64,000 nt of DNA from NCBI GenBank assembly GCA_036374175.1, contig DASUUH010000049.1, positions 1 to 64,000 of the forward strand, written 5' to 3'. The DNA comes from JASLBX01 sp036374175. Its GTDB lineage: Bacteria > Actinomycetota > Actinomycetes > Jiangellales > Jiangellaceae. The notes beneath the pieces are model-generated. The model saw only the letters and a list, made by a program, of their open reading frames with translations. It was not told the origin of the DNA and made no database searches. Both the position numbers and the translations under genes were made by a program. Below, one piece after another: positions 1 through 8,316 of this stretch (position 1 is its first letter; each line of letters starts with the position of its first letter).

Positions 1-54
1 TGCCTCTGCGTACAGGATTCCCCCGACAATCCGTGCCCATGCCCCCCGTGGCCG

Positions 55-357
55 ATGATCATGGTTCCGCGAGCCTCGATCCTTGACGAGGGTGAGACTA
101 GCCGCCGGACGGCCGATGGCGACGATTTGACATGGTTGGAAGTGGAGGCTGCGCTATCACTGATCCAGCTTTCCGCGTCGAGAGTGCGAGCAGATCAGAT
201 TCTCGCCGACAGTAATGATCGGTTCGGAGGTCATCCCACGACTCTCCGTCGCACGAGACTGGACGAGGCGCTGGAGTACATGCGGGCGTACTGGTACTGG
301 GTGACGGTCGGGGCGTGGGGGCCGCTCCCCGAGCGAAAGCCCGAGCCGCCCTGGTGA
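55..357 (+). CDS. Hypothetical protein, 100 aa
   Basis: I do not recognise this protein. It is an open frame of 100 residues that is acidic in its first half and has a Trp/Tyr-rich end (EALEYMRAYWYWVTVGAWG). There is no signal peptide or membrane segment. The start is uncertain: ATG codons lie at 55 and 61 and neither has a clear ribosome binding site. It lies just upstream of a decayed toxin-like fragment, so it could be part of a toxin/immunity island, but nothing in its sequence proves that. It could also be spurious. Confidence 0.35.
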   Translation: MIMVPRASILDEGETSRRTADGDDLTWLEVEAALSLIQLSASRVRADQILADSNDRFGGHPTTLRRTRLDEALEYMRAYWYWVTVGAWGPLPERKPEPPW

Positions 358-444
358 CCCACTTGGCACCACCCTGCGCGTCATCACTCTGAGCGTAGAA
401 CACCTTGCGTCCAAAGGGGACGCTCACCTACACCGTTCAGCTGA

Positions 445-897
445 CAGTCCCACCCCTGGGACAGCATCGGCAACGCGCTCAGTAGCGCAGCACAAGCGGT
501 CGGACAATTCGTCGACCAACATGCCGAAGAAATCGCACAGGTCACAGCCGTCGTGTCCATAGCCGCTTACGCCACGTGCCCACTCACTGCTGGCGCAGGA
601 TGCACGGTCGGGGCAGGCCTTTCATACGCGTCGGCCGGTCTTTACACCTACTCGGCCGGGAGGACATGCATTTCATCCGGGGTGCTTACAAGCAACTGTG
701 GCCGCGCGTCCCTGAATGCAGGCCTTTCGATAGCTTCCACCTACGTGCCGGATATGCTGGCGCTCAAAGGCGGTGGACGTCATGCCCGGATGTCCAAGGT
801 ATGGCGAAGCCAAGCCACCTGGAACATCGGATTCACCGGATTCTTCGAACTTGCTTGGGGAGAGGGAGACTTCTTCGGACTAGGTGTGAACTGCTGA
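445..897 (+). pseudogene. C-terminal fragment resembling an Rhs/polymorphic toxin tail
   Basis: The frame is open from a stop at 442-444 to 897, but the first usable start (GTG) is at 553, well inside the recognisable part. The untranslatable upstream part reads HPWDSIGNALSSAAQAVGQF followed by a stretch rich in Ala, Gly and Val. This style (amphipathic Ala-rich helix, then small residues with Cys) is typical of the linker after the repeats in actinobacterial Rhs-like secreted toxins. No toxin-domain signature is visible in the final 50 residues (GRHARMSKVWRSQATWNIGF). The lack of an N-terminal part and start codon suggests a displaced toxin tip or a decayed gene. Assignment is by residue style, not by a diagnostic motif. 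Confidence 0.35.
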
Positions 898-1007
898 TGT
901 TGATTATGGGATTGTTCTTCGTCGCATTCGGCGTGCTCGCCGAACTGCTGGGAGGAAACTATTCCGTTCATCCCCAACTGGAAAGACTATCCACCCCGCA
1001 CGAGTGA
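897..1007 (+). CDS. Small membrane ORF, 36 aa, coupled to the upstream fragment
   Basis: The ATG at 897 overlaps the TGA of the upstream frame (TGATG), so translation could be coupled. The product has 36 residues: one hydrophobic helix (MLIMGLFFVAFGVLAELLGG) followed by a short polar tail. Immunity proteins for polymorphic toxins are often small membrane proteins encoded directly after the toxin, so this could be an immunity gene or its remnant. The coding evidence is only the coupling and the helix. Confidence 0.3.
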   Translation: MLIMGLFFVAFGVLAELLGGNYSVHPQLERLSTPHE

Positions 1008-1022
1008 TTTAGGGGTTAAACG

Positions 1023-1103
1023 ATCCTCGGGCGAATAACCCTCCTTGTCGGACTAGCGATGACAGTCATCGGTCTGGTGATCGAAATCATTCCATCGGCA
1101 TGA
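1023..1103 (+). pseudogene. Remnant of a second small membrane ORF
   Basis: A frame without a proper start (only an internal ATG) encodes ILGRITLLVGLAMTVIGLVI followed by six residues and a TGA. It is one hydrophobic helix resembling the neighbouring 36-residue ORF in size and character. It may be the decayed second copy of a small membrane or immunity protein. Evidence is weak because it is only 26 codons. Confidence 0.2.
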
Positions 1104-1761
1104 GCAGGGAAGCCAAGCCCGAACCGCCTCGTCGGTCATCGCCTCGCCTGGGCTGCGGGGAGTCGTCCGCCCTCGGAATATGCAGCGCCAGCGTGCCCTG
1201 CACAGCGACAACCGATCTCGCATGATCACCTTGAGCACCGGTAATCCGGCATGCCGCCACGCCAGGCGGCGACACGTCACGAAACCCTGGGCGCTCTCGT
1301 GCATGACCATAGGCGTTGCATGGGCCCCACCGACGCTTCTCTATGCCAGGGCAACCTCAGCGCCGACATGGTCAGGCTGACTGGCTCTCCTCCAGTCGGG
1401 GCAACATGTTTACAAGAACGAGGCGGGCATCGGCCGGGATTCCCGCCTCCGCCCTCGTCGCGCCTCCGCGATTGACGGCGATCGACCTCGCTCTGCCCGA
1501 TGTGCCCGCGTGCTCGAACGCAGCCATGGCGGGCTCGTGTTGCAACTCGGCCATCGTCGGTGTTGGGCACACCGTCGAGCCGTTCGCGGCTGCGTCAGCA
1601 GCAACGGCGCGAACGTGCATGCACGAGGAGCAGCCCGCTTTGCGTCAATGCGCCCTGGGGTTCAATTCGTGGCCCAAAACTGAGACCAGAGGTCCTTCCG
1701 AAGCCATCTGGCCACCATCTCGTGATGATCTCCAGAAGGGCAAAGGCCCTGGTCAGAGCGG
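1104..1761. other. Gene-poor stretch, no supported gene
   Basis: About 650 bases without a convincing gene. Several open frames of 60-150 codons exist on both strands but overlap each other, have poor starts and show no recognisable domain. No repeat, transposase or tRNA-like structure is visible until the tRNA at 1762. The stretch may be decayed accessory DNA next to a tRNA. Confidence 0.4.
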
Positions 1762-1850
1762 CGGAGGCGGCGGGATTTGAACCCGCGAGAGGTTTGACCC
1801 TCAACCCGCTTAGCAGGCGGGCGCCATAGACCGGACTAGGCGACGCCTCC
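1762..1850 (-). tRNA. tRNA-Ser (anticodon GCT)
   Basis: The reverse complement begins GGAGGCG and ends CGCCTCC plus discriminator G, giving a 7-bp acceptor stem. The anticodon stem CCCGC/GCGGG encloses the loop CTGCTAA, so the anticodon is GCT (reads AGC/AGU). A long variable arm of the serine class follows, and the T-arm contains GGTTCAAATCC. CCA is not encoded. Confidence 0.95.
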
Positions 1851-2060
1851 ACACCCCCGACTCGCGTCGGTGGCCACGCAAGGGTACCTGCCCGAGCCGG
1901 TGTGCGGCAAAGCAGGCCGGATAACTGTGGGCAGCCGGCCAGAGGCTGCAACCATATGGGCCGGTCGCGCGTCTTCCGACATGGATGCCCGAGTGTTGGA
2001 GGCGATGGGGTTCAATAGGGTGGTTGCGCCGAAATGGATCAAGGGAAGGTAGGGCGGTCT

Positions 2061-3701
2061 GTGGACGATCCCACGCCGCAGCTGGGCTCGCGCCGCGCCC
2101 GCCTTCAGTCCCGGCGACGGCGCCGCGAGGAGAACGCAGGACGCTTTTTCAGCCTGGCGGCGCTCGGCACGGTCATCCCCGGGCTGGGCTTGCTTGCCGC
2201 CGGCCGGCGCGGATGGGGCAAGTTCATCCTGACCCTTGCCGTTCTGGGCTTCGTCGGCGCAGTACTGATCTTAGTCCTCGTCCCTCGGGACCAGCTGGCG
2301 GTGAGGGCGTTCGACCGGTCGCAGCTTGCCGTGGTCGCGGTAGGCCTCGCCAGCCTCGCGATCGGCTGGCTGCTCGTGGCGGTGTCCAGCCTCAAGGCTC
2401 TGGACACCGGACGGCTGCCGGCCGGCAAGCGCTTTGCGGGTGCATTGATCGTCATGGTCCTGTCGAGCCTTGTCGTGGCACCGATGGCGGTCGGCGCCCG
2501 GTACGCGTGGACTCAGTCGAACCTGATCGACTCGATCTCTCAAGGTAGCGCGACGGGACCGAATCTCGACGAAGAGAATCCGTGGGAAGACAAACCCAGG
2601 GTCAATGTTGTGCTGCTCGGCGGCGACGCCGGCGAGGGGCGCGACGGACTGCGCACTGACACCGTCATCCTGGCCAGCATCGACACCGAGACCGGTGACA
2701 CCGTGATGATCTCGCTGCCGAGAAACCTCGAGCGAGTTCCGTTCGCCACCGGCACACCCGCCGGCGATGCCCTGGCCGCCCAGTTCCCGAACGGCTTCAC
2801 CGACTACCAGGCTGGCAACCTCGAGTTCGTCCTGTTCTCCGTCTATCGGAACGCCCCCTCCTTCGTCTCCCCCGAAGTGTTCGAAGGATCGGACGACCCT
2901 GGCGCGGACGCAGTCAAACTCGCGGTGGCAGGTGCGCTCGGAATCGACGTCGACTACTACGTCATCGCCGATCTGACCGGCTTCGCCGACATCGTTGACG
3001 CCATAGGTGGCATCACCATCGACGTGAACTACCCGATCCCGATCGGCACCAAGAAGCTCGAAGGCGCCGGATGCACCCAGGCTCGCGACTGGATCGAACC
3101 AGGTGAGGACAAAAAGCTCAAGGGCACGCAGGCACTGTGGTTCGCCCGCGCTCGGTGCTCCCCGGGCCATCCCACCTTCGACTACGCATCGGTCGGCGGC
3201 GACGATCCAATCAAGGACGACTACAACCGGATGGAGCGGCAGCGGTGCGTCATGGGTGCGATCGCCCGCGCCGCCGACCCGAAGTCCATGCTGACGAAGT
3301 TCCAGTCACTCGCGGCGGCGACCGAGAAGAACATTAAGACCGACATTCCGGCAGGGATGTTCCCCGCATTCGCCGACCTAGGGCTCAAGATCAAGAACGC
3401 CACTCTGGCAAGCCTCACGATCAACAAGGAGGTGATCAATCCGGGCAACCCGGATTACGACCTCCTCCACGAAGTCGTCGAGGATGTGGTCAGCCCTGTA
3501 CCGGACATCGGCGAGTCGATCGAAGCATCGACCAGCTCCGGTACCAATGACTCCGGCGGGACGGCCGAAGAGTCGAACGCAGATGCCGACGCCGACGAGT
3601 CGACCAGCGATGCCAGCGACGACGCCTCGGGCGACCCCGCAGCAGACCCGACCGAAGAGCCGTCCCCAGACGAGCCGGTGGACGTTACGACGGCGTGTTG
3701 A
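2061..3701 (+). CDS. LytR-CpsA-Psr (LCP) family cell-wall glycopolymer transferase
   Basis: LCP proteins attach teichoic-acid-like or other glycopolymers to peptidoglycan outside the membrane. Counting from the in-frame ATG at 2034 (555 residues), an Arg-rich cytoplasmic start is followed by about four hydrophobic segments (roughly 39-57, 64-83, 98-118, 137-155). The LCP domain then begins with NVVLLGGDAGEGRDGLRTDT (191-210) and SLPRN, the conserved phosphate-binding region. The last 60 residues are an Asp/Glu/Ser-rich tail. I prefer GTG 2061 because AAGGTAGGG precedes it at good spacing, whereas ATG 2034 has no ribosome binding site. Four membrane segments instead of one is a variant seen in actinobacteria. 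It is transcribed convergently with the next gene. Confidence 0.9.
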   Translation: MDDPTPQLGSRRARLQSRRRRREENAGRFFSLAALGTVIPGLGLLAAGRRGWGKFILTLAVLGFVGAVLILVLVPRDQLAVRAFDRSQLAVVAVGLASLAIGWLLVAVSSLKALDTGRLPAGKRFAGALIVMVLSSLVVAPMAVGARYAWTQSNLIDSISQGSATGPNLDEENPWEDKPRVNVVLLGGDAGEGRDGLRTDTVILASIDTETGDTVMISLPRNLERVPFATGTPAGDALAAQFPNGFTDYQAGNLEFVLFSVYRNAPSFVSPEVFEGSDDPGADAVKLAVAGALGIDVDYYVIADLTGFADIVDAIGGITIDVNYPIPIGTKKLEGAGCTQARDWIEPGEDKKLKGTQALWFARARCSPGHPTFDYASVGGDDPIKDDYNRMERQRCVMGAIARAADPKSMLTKFQSLAAATEKNIKTDIPAGMFPAFADLGLKIKNATLASLTINKEVINPGNPDYDLLHEVVEDVVSPVPDIGESIEASTSSGTNDSGGTAEESNADADADESTSDASDDASGDPAADPTEEPSPDEPVDVTTAC

Positions 3702-4202
3702 TCAACTCTGTGGCGGAGTGAGCGGGCGGTACCCGTGGCCACGGTTCAGGCGCTCCCTGAGCTGGCGTGCCAGCTCCTTCGGCTCAGCATCGATGGCCGA
3801 CGTCCGGATCAGGCTGCGCTTGCCACCAGCGAGGTCTACGGAGACGAACTGACCGTCGGTCTGCACCTTCCGGACGTCCTTCCAGGCAGCACGGCGCACA
3901 CCCGCCCCGGGTCCGGTAGCGTTGACGAATCCGTCGTCGTCCAGCACTAGGCGCACTCCGCGTCCGGCGAGCCGTAGCAGTCCCGCGACCAGCACGACCA
4001 GGGATATCACCGCGAGCAGGCCGAGCAGTATCCACAGCGCCACGGTCAGCGCCCGGGAGAAATCCAGGGCCACGACCACAATCGCCGCGACGATGCATGC
4101 GCCGAGCGTCACCGCGCCGACTCCGATGCCCTTCAGGGCCACCGGTACCGGCACCGAATAGACGATCCGCCCGTTCGTGTCCACGACTCCAGTGTGGGGC
4201 AC
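3702..4202 (-). CDS. Membrane protein with two TM helices and a PH-like domain
   Basis: The 166-residue protein has two hydrophobic helices at about 25-46 and 52-76, followed by a soluble region (81-150) with the pattern GVRLVLDDDGFVNATG, AWKDVRKVQ and FVSVDLAGGKRSLIRTS. This is typical of the PH-like domain of small actinobacterial membrane proteins of unknown role. The stop directly abuts the end of the convergent LCP gene. There is no enzymatic motif, so a scaffold or sensor role is possible but unproven. Confidence 0.7.
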   Translation of the reverse strand: MPHTGVVDTNGRIVYSVPVPVALKGIGVGAVTLGACIVAAIVVVALDFSRALTVALWILLGLLAVISLVVLVAGLLRLAGRGVRLVLDDDGFVNATGPGAGVRRAAWKDVRKVQTDGQFVSVDLAGGKRSLIRTSAIDAEPKELARQLRERLNRGHGYRPLTPPQS

Positions 4203-4206
4203 GCGG

Positions 4207-5181
4207 TCACTCGTAGAGAACGTAGGACGGCTGTGGGCGCAGATCGAGGACCTCGCTGGGCTCCATGAGCGGGCCGCGCCGAGTGTCCTCGTCGAAGAAC
4301 AACTTGAACCCCGAGTAGACGTAGTGCGGCAAGTCCTCGGTCAGCCGGTCCCAGGTCGCGACCTTCTCCTGCGGGACGCCCACCCCGTCCACGCTCTTGA
4401 TCAGCACCACCCCGGGGTACGGTCGCAGGTCTGCTTCGTCGCGGACGGACGTGACGTGGAACTGGTGGTAGATCAGCACCTTCTCCGGTAGGTCGTACTC
4501 GTGCACCAATCCGGACAGGTATGACGCCACCGAATCCAGCTCCTTGCCTGTCGTCCAGCCAAGATTGCGGCCTGGAACCTGATTCGGCCCGACGGCCCAC
4601 TCCGGATCCAGCGCCAGTCCAACGTCGGGCTCGCGCAACCACGGTTCCAATGCACGGACGTCATCGATGAAATCCGCCCGTCCAGGCTGGACATTCAAGA
4701 TCAGTAAGGCCTGGTGCCGCCGGGCGGCTGCCAGGTAGTCGTCGATAACCTCGGCGGGTTCGCGCGTGCGGTACAGCCCGCTCGACGTCGGCGACGAATG
4801 GGCGATGACGGCGATCAGCTCGAATATCGGCAGCGGTGTCCGGCCGTCCGGGGTGTACTCGGCCGCAAGCTCCTCGATCTCGGCCGCTCGATCGTCGATC
4901 TTTCCGATGCCCAGCCGGCCGAAAGACTCTCCTCGCCCGCCAGAGAAGCCCATCAACCGGTGCTCCGGGAAGATCCTTCGCCCACCTCGCGGCAGCTCGG
5001 GGCGGGAAGGATCAGCATCGGCGGTGGCTTGAGCTTGAGATTCTGGGGACGGCGAATTCCGTTCGAACCATGGCTCTGCTCCGCTGGACCGCGAGGCTGC
5101 GTCGTCGGCCGCGGCCCCTGAGCACGCGGCCAGCAGCCCGGCGGCAGCGAGGGCGACTACGAAGTGACGCATCGTTCCCAT
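4207..5181 (-). CDS. Lipoprotein with a probable TIM-barrel-like domain, function unknown
   Basis: The product is about 324 residues from ATG 5181 (ATG 5172 is also possible). The N-terminus MGTMRHFVVALAAAGLLAAC is a lipoprotein signal with Cys 20 as the lipidation site. After a Ser/Glu-rich linker comes a region with GFSGGRGESFGRLGIG, PIFELIAVIAH, ALLILNVQPGRADF, VGLALDPEW and VLIYHQFHV, an alternating beta/alpha pattern with acidic residues at strand ends like that of TIM-barrel glycosidases. I know similar predicted lipoproteins in actinobacteria but no assigned activity. The open frame extends upstream to 5448, but that extension overlaps the small zinc-ribbon gene and lacks coding character, so the lipobox start is preferred. 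Confidence 0.75.
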   Translation of the reverse strand: MGTMRHFVVALAAAGLLAACSGAAADDAASRSSGAEPWFERNSPSPESQAQATADADPSRPELPRGGRRIFPEHRLMGFSGGRGESFGRLGIGKIDDRAAEIEELAAEYTPDGRTPLPIFELIAVIAHSSPTSSGLYRTREPAEVIDDYLAAARRHQALLILNVQPGRADFIDDVRALEPWLREPDVGLALDPEWAVGPNQVPGRNLGWTTGKELDSVASYLSGLVHEYDLPEKVLIYHQFHVTSVRDEADLRPYPGVVLIKSVDGVGVPQEKVATWDRLTEDLPHYVYSGFKLFFDEDTRRGPLMEPSEVLDLRPQPSYVLYE

Positions 5182-5210
5182 CGTGCCGAATCCGGCGCAG
5201 CAATGCAGGT

Positions 5211-5390
5211 TTAGTGACCGGCGTCTGACATCCGATCCTGCGACTCGGCCACCAATCTGCACAGCGGGCACAGGTCCATGCCCTGTCGGCGAACCCACGA
5301 GCGGAGCTCCGCGCGTGCTTCTTGCGGCGTCTGTCCGATTGCCCCGTGGTCGCCGCACATGTCGCAGACGATCACTACCAGCGCGCTCAT
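5211..5390 (-). CDS. Small zinc-ribbon-like protein, 59 aa
   Basis: This short gene lies between the lipoprotein gene and the MFS gene. From ATG 5390, preceded by a G-rich GGGGATGG, it encodes 59 residues. There are two CxxC knuckles: CDMC at 9-12 and CPLC at 41-44, spaced like a small zinc ribbon. The helix between them is charged (EARAELRSWVRR). It stops at 5211, 29 bases before the lipoprotein start on the same strand, so the two may be co-transcribed. A role in nucleic-acid or protein binding is typical of such proteins but cannot be assigned. Confidence 0.6.
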   Translation of the reverse strand: MSALVVIVCDMCGDHGAIGQTPQEARAELRSWVRRQGMDLCPLCRLVAESQDRMSDAGH

Positions 5391-5494
5391 CCATCCCCCT
5401 CGAACACGTCAGAAGGTTCAGCATGCCGCGTCCACCGGCGGTCGACAACCGACAGGGCCACCCGGCTGGATGCGCGCTCCCCTATCGTTGTCCG

Positions 5495-6661
5495 GTGACA
5501 ACGCGGACCGCGACTCCACGCCAGGCGCGCATCGCGGTAAGCGCACTGTTCTTCATCAACGGGGCACTGATCGCGAGTGTGCTCCCGCGGCTCCCCGCCA
5601 TCAAGGCCAACCTTGATCTCAGTAACACCGCACTCGGCCTCGGCATCGCCTTTGGCCCGGCTGGCGCACTGCTGGCCAGTACCGTGGCCGGCCTTCTGGT
5701 CACCCGCTTCGGAAGCGGACGGCTCGCCGTCGGCGCGAGTGCGTTGTACGGCATCACCCTCTCGCTGGTCGGCCTGGCGCCGGTGTGGGCCGCGTTCGCG
5801 GCAGCGGTGTTCCTGTACGGCGCATGCGACGGCCTGGCAGACGTCTCCCAGAATGCCCACGGGTTACGGGTTCAGCAGAAGTACGGGCGCTCTTTGATCA
5901 ACGGCTTTCACGCGTGGTGGAGCATCGGCGGGGTGGCCGGTGGCGCGACATCCGCCGCCGCCGCGGCGCTGCATGTGCCGCTCGCGGTGCACCTCGGAGT
6001 GGTCGGCGGAATCCTCGCCGCGGCTGCACTCGTGGTTGGACGTTGGACGCTGCCGGGCCCCGATCCGGGCCGCAACGACGTCTCGGCCGGCATGACCGGC
6101 CGCCGGCTTCCGATCCTCGCGCTGGCCGGTGTGGCAGCACTGACCCTCATGGCCGCAGTGGTGGAGGACGTGCCGGGCACGTGGGGGGCGGTGTACTTGC
6201 GCGAGGAGGTAGGTACGTCGGCCGGCCTCGCTGCGTTGGCCTTCGCCGCCTTCACCGCCGGAATGACGGGAGGCCGCCTGGTGGCCGACCGGGCCGTGGA
6301 CCGGTGGGGACACGTGGCAGTGGTCCGGACCGGTGCACTCATCGCCGCCGTCGGGTTGTCCGCTGCCCTGCTGGTGGGCAATCCAGCCGCCGGCTTGATC
6401 GGATTCGGTTTGGTGGGTGTCGGAGCGTCGCCGGGGTTCCCGGCACTGTTCCACGCTGCCGGCCACCGTCCGGGCGTACGTCCCGCCGACGGTGTCGCGC
6501 TCGTGTCGTGGGCTGCCCGAGCGGGGTTCCTCGTCGCGCCGCCTGCAGTCGGCCTGTTCGCCGATGCCACGTCGCTGACCTGGGCTGTTGGCCTGGGAGT
6601 TGGCGCCGCACTGGCTGTGCTGGCGGGCGCTGCTGCGCTTCGAACACCCGCCGACTCATGA
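5495..6661 (+). CDS. MFS transporter
   Basis: A 388-residue integral membrane protein with twelve hydrophobic segments, beginning VSALFFINGALIASVLPRLP. The loop between helices 2 and 3 carries VTRFGSGRLAVG, a version of the MFS signature, and a similar loop RLVADRAVDRWGHVAVVRTG recurs in the second half. FLYGACDGLADVSQNAHGLR resembles the helix 4-5 region of sugar or drug permeases of the FucP/YbjJ type, but the substrate is unknown. The frame is open upstream to 5183, but GTG 5495 (TTRTATPRQARIAV) is the first start before helix 1. The stop codon lies inside the left arm of a hairpin (6658-6710). Confidence 0.85.
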   Translation: MTTRTATPRQARIAVSALFFINGALIASVLPRLPAIKANLDLSNTALGLGIAFGPAGALLASTVAGLLVTRFGSGRLAVGASALYGITLSLVGLAPVWAAFAAAVFLYGACDGLADVSQNAHGLRVQQKYGRSLINGFHAWWSIGGVAGGATSAAAAALHVPLAVHLGVVGGILAAAALVVGRWTLPGPDPGRNDVSAGMTGRRLPILALAGVAALTLMAAVVEDVPGTWGAVYLREEVGTSAGLAALAFAAFTAGMTGGRLVADRAVDRWGHVAVVRTGALIAAVGLSAALLVGNPAAGLIGFGLVGVGASPGFPALFHAAGHRPGVRPADGVALVSWAARAGFLVAPPAVGLFADATSLTWAVGLGVGAALAVLAGAAALRTPADS

Positions 6662-6710
6662 TCGAAGTGGCGTTCGATCCGGCGTACCGTGCGTACGCCA
6701 CCTCGATCAT
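6658..6710. repeat. Intergenic hairpin, 16-bp arms, GATCAT type
   Basis: The left arm ATGATCGAAGTGGCGT (6658-6673) and right arm ACGCCACCTCGATCAT (6695-6710) pair at 15 of 16 positions around a 21-base loop. The left arm overlaps the MFS stop codon. It separates convergent transcription units (MFS and tRNA-Ser) and could act as a bidirectional terminator, although no long T run follows. The outer GATCAT/ATGATC is shared with other hairpins in the window. Confidence 0.75.
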
Positions 6711-6728
6711 TTAGCTGGCTCCGATCCG

Positions 6729-6821
6729 CGGAGGGCGTGGGATTCGAACCCACGAGGACGGAGTGGGCCCCGCCCTAGAACTTTTCAAGAGTTCCCCGTT
6801 CGGCCTCTCCGGCAGCCCTCC
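6729..6821 (-). tRNA. tRNA-Ser (anticodon TGA)
   Basis: The reverse complement starts GGAGGGC and ends GCCCTCC plus discriminator G. The anticodon stem GAACT/AGTTC encloses CTTGAAA, giving anticodon TGA (reads UCA). The variable arm is long, as in serine tRNAs, and the T-arm has GGGTTCGAATCCC. CCA is not encoded. It is the second serine tRNA in the window. Confidence 0.95.
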
Positions 6822-6926
6822 AGGACTCCATAAGTTTGTCATGAAACCGACTCCAGGCCTTTACGGGCCGCCCACAGTCAGGGACTATCGAAGTTACGTC
6901 ACTTTCGGCAGAGCCGGAGGTGGGCC

Positions 6927-7406
6927 ATGCCCCCCAACATGACTCCACATCCCCTGCCCGAGCCGGTCGACATTGCGAGGGCGAGGCGAGCTCAACTGCT
7001 CGCAGCCATCAACGCGCTCGAATGTGCGCTGGCCATACCCGCACGCGATCCCACCTGGACGGCTCAGGTAGAAGCGGGCGTGGATCGGCTGGCCGAGGCA
7101 TTCGACGCGCACATCGTCGCAACCGAGGGCCCGGACGGCATGTACGCAGAGATCCTTCGCAACGCTCCGCGTCTCAGCTTCGCCGTGGGCCAGCTCGTGG
7201 TCGAACATGCGGACGCACGTGCCGCGATCGGCTCCCTCGGCAAGCTGGTGGACGACCTCTCAGCGACCCCGGAACCGCCTGCCGAGCTGATCGAACGAAT
7301 CCGAGAGGACGGCACACAATTGCTGGCGTCACTGGTACGGCACCGGCAACGCGGCGCCGACCTGGTCTTCGAGGCGTACGCACACGACATCGGCGGCTGC
7401 GACTAG
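6927..7406 (+). CDS. Hemerythrin-like helical protein
   Basis: The 159-residue, mostly helical protein has partial hemerythrin-type motifs: FDAHIVATEGPDGMYAEIL, LVVEHADAR and LVRHRQRGADLVFEAYAHD, which would supply His and Glu ligands for a di-iron site or its remnant. The first helix (ARARRAQLLAAINALECAL) has no His, so the classical ligand set looks incomplete. Similar proteins are common in actinobacteria without a proven role; oxygen, NO or redox sensing is possible. ATG 6927 is preceded by GGAGG (6916-6920). Confidence 0.65.
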   Translation: MPPNMTPHPLPEPVDIARARRAQLLAAINALECALAIPARDPTWTAQVEAGVDRLAEAFDAHIVATEGPDGMYAEILRNAPRLSFAVGQLVVEHADARAAIGSLGKLVDDLSATPEPPAELIERIREDGTQLLASLVRHRQRGADLVFEAYAHDIGGCD

Positions 7407-7422
7407 CCCGGTCGGCGGCGGC

Positions 7423-8253
7423 TCACGCACCGGTTGCCACCGGCCGAGCCGGATCGTTGCACCACTGCGACCACGACCCTGCGTACAGGGCCGCGTCGAT
7501 ACCCGCGATCGCGAGCGCGGCCACCTCGTGCGACGCCGTCACGCCCGATCCGCAGTAGGCCCCCACCAGCCCAGACGGATTCACGCCGAGCGCTGCGAAG
7601 CGCTCGCGCAGCACGACCGCGGGCAGAAAGCGGCCATCAGCTTGTAGGTTCTCGGTCGTCGGTGCGCTCACCGCCCCAGGGATGTGACCTGCCACCGGGT
7701 CGACAGGTTCCACCTCACCGCGGTAGCGCTCGGCGGCCCGCGCGTCGAGCAGCGCTCCAGATCGCGCAATGCCGGCCGCCCCGTCCGCGTCCACAGTGGG
7801 CATCCCGCCAGCCCGCAGCATCACGTTGCCAGGCTCCGGGGTAACGTCGCCGCTCTCTACGGCGCGGCCGCTTGCGCGCCACGCACCGAGCCCTCCGTCG
7901 AGCAGCCACACGTCTGCCACTCCGGCCCAGCGCAACAGCCACCATGCACGCGCGGCCGAGGTGCCGCCGACGTCGTCGTAGGCCACGACGGTGCCGCCCT
8001 GACGAATGCCCCATTCGCGGGCCGCGGCCTGTAGGTCGGTTAGATCTGGCAGCGGATGGCGTCCTGCCCGCGGCGACGGATGCCCAGCCAGCTCAGTCTC
8101 GAGGTCGACGTAGACAGCGCCGGGCAGGTGACCCTGCAGATAGTGCGTACGCCCATGCGGGTCGCCGAGTGCCCACCGAACGTCGAGGAGTACCGGCGCA
8201 GACGGCGAATCCATGACGTCTGCGAGCTCGTCCACGCTGATCAGTACGTTCAC
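7423..8253 (-). CDS. Sulfurtransferase, two rhodanese domains
   Basis: The 276-residue protein has two rhodanese modules. The first, inactive one contains LLDVRWALGDP and HLPGAVYVDLETELAG; the second has LLDARAAERYRGEVEP and GHIPGAVSAPTTENL. The catalytic loop GAYCGSGVTAS places the sulfur-carrying Cys at 234, close to the CGSGVTA signature of thiosulfate/3-mercaptopyruvate sulfurtransferases. I chose GTG 8253 because the long upstream extension is not rhodanese-like. It is divergent from the ROK kinase with 63 bases between the starts. Confidence 0.9.
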   Translation of the reverse strand: MNVLISVDELADVMDSPSAPVLLDVRWALGDPHGRTHYLQGHLPGAVYVDLETELAGHPSPRAGRHPLPDLTDLQAAAREWGIRQGGTVVAYDDVGGTSAARAWWLLRWAGVADVWLLDGGLGAWRASGRAVESGDVTPEPGNVMLRAGGMPTVDADGAAGIARSGALLDARAAERYRGEVEPVDPVAGHIPGAVSAPTTENLQADGRFLPAVVLRERFAALGVNPSGLVGAYCGSGVTASHEVAALAIAGIDAALYAGSWSQWCNDPARPVATGA

Positions 8254-8316
8254 ACATCCGACTATCTCAAGACGACCGTTGTGCGCTCTGCGGCCATCGC
8301 CGGTTACGGTCGTGGC

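Noticed and set aside
1316..1780. 154-codon plus-strand open frame upstream of tRNA-Ser
   Set aside because: Overlaps the tRNA gene, has Cys/Arg/Ser-rich random-like composition and no ribosome site.
2271..3170. 299-codon minus-strand open frame opposite the LCP gene
   Set aside because: The LCP motifs are clear on the plus strand; the opposite frame is a shadow.
5182..5448. N-terminal extension of the lipoprotein frame
   Set aside because: It lacks coding character, overlaps the small zinc-ribbon gene in another frame, and the lipobox start at 5181 is standard.
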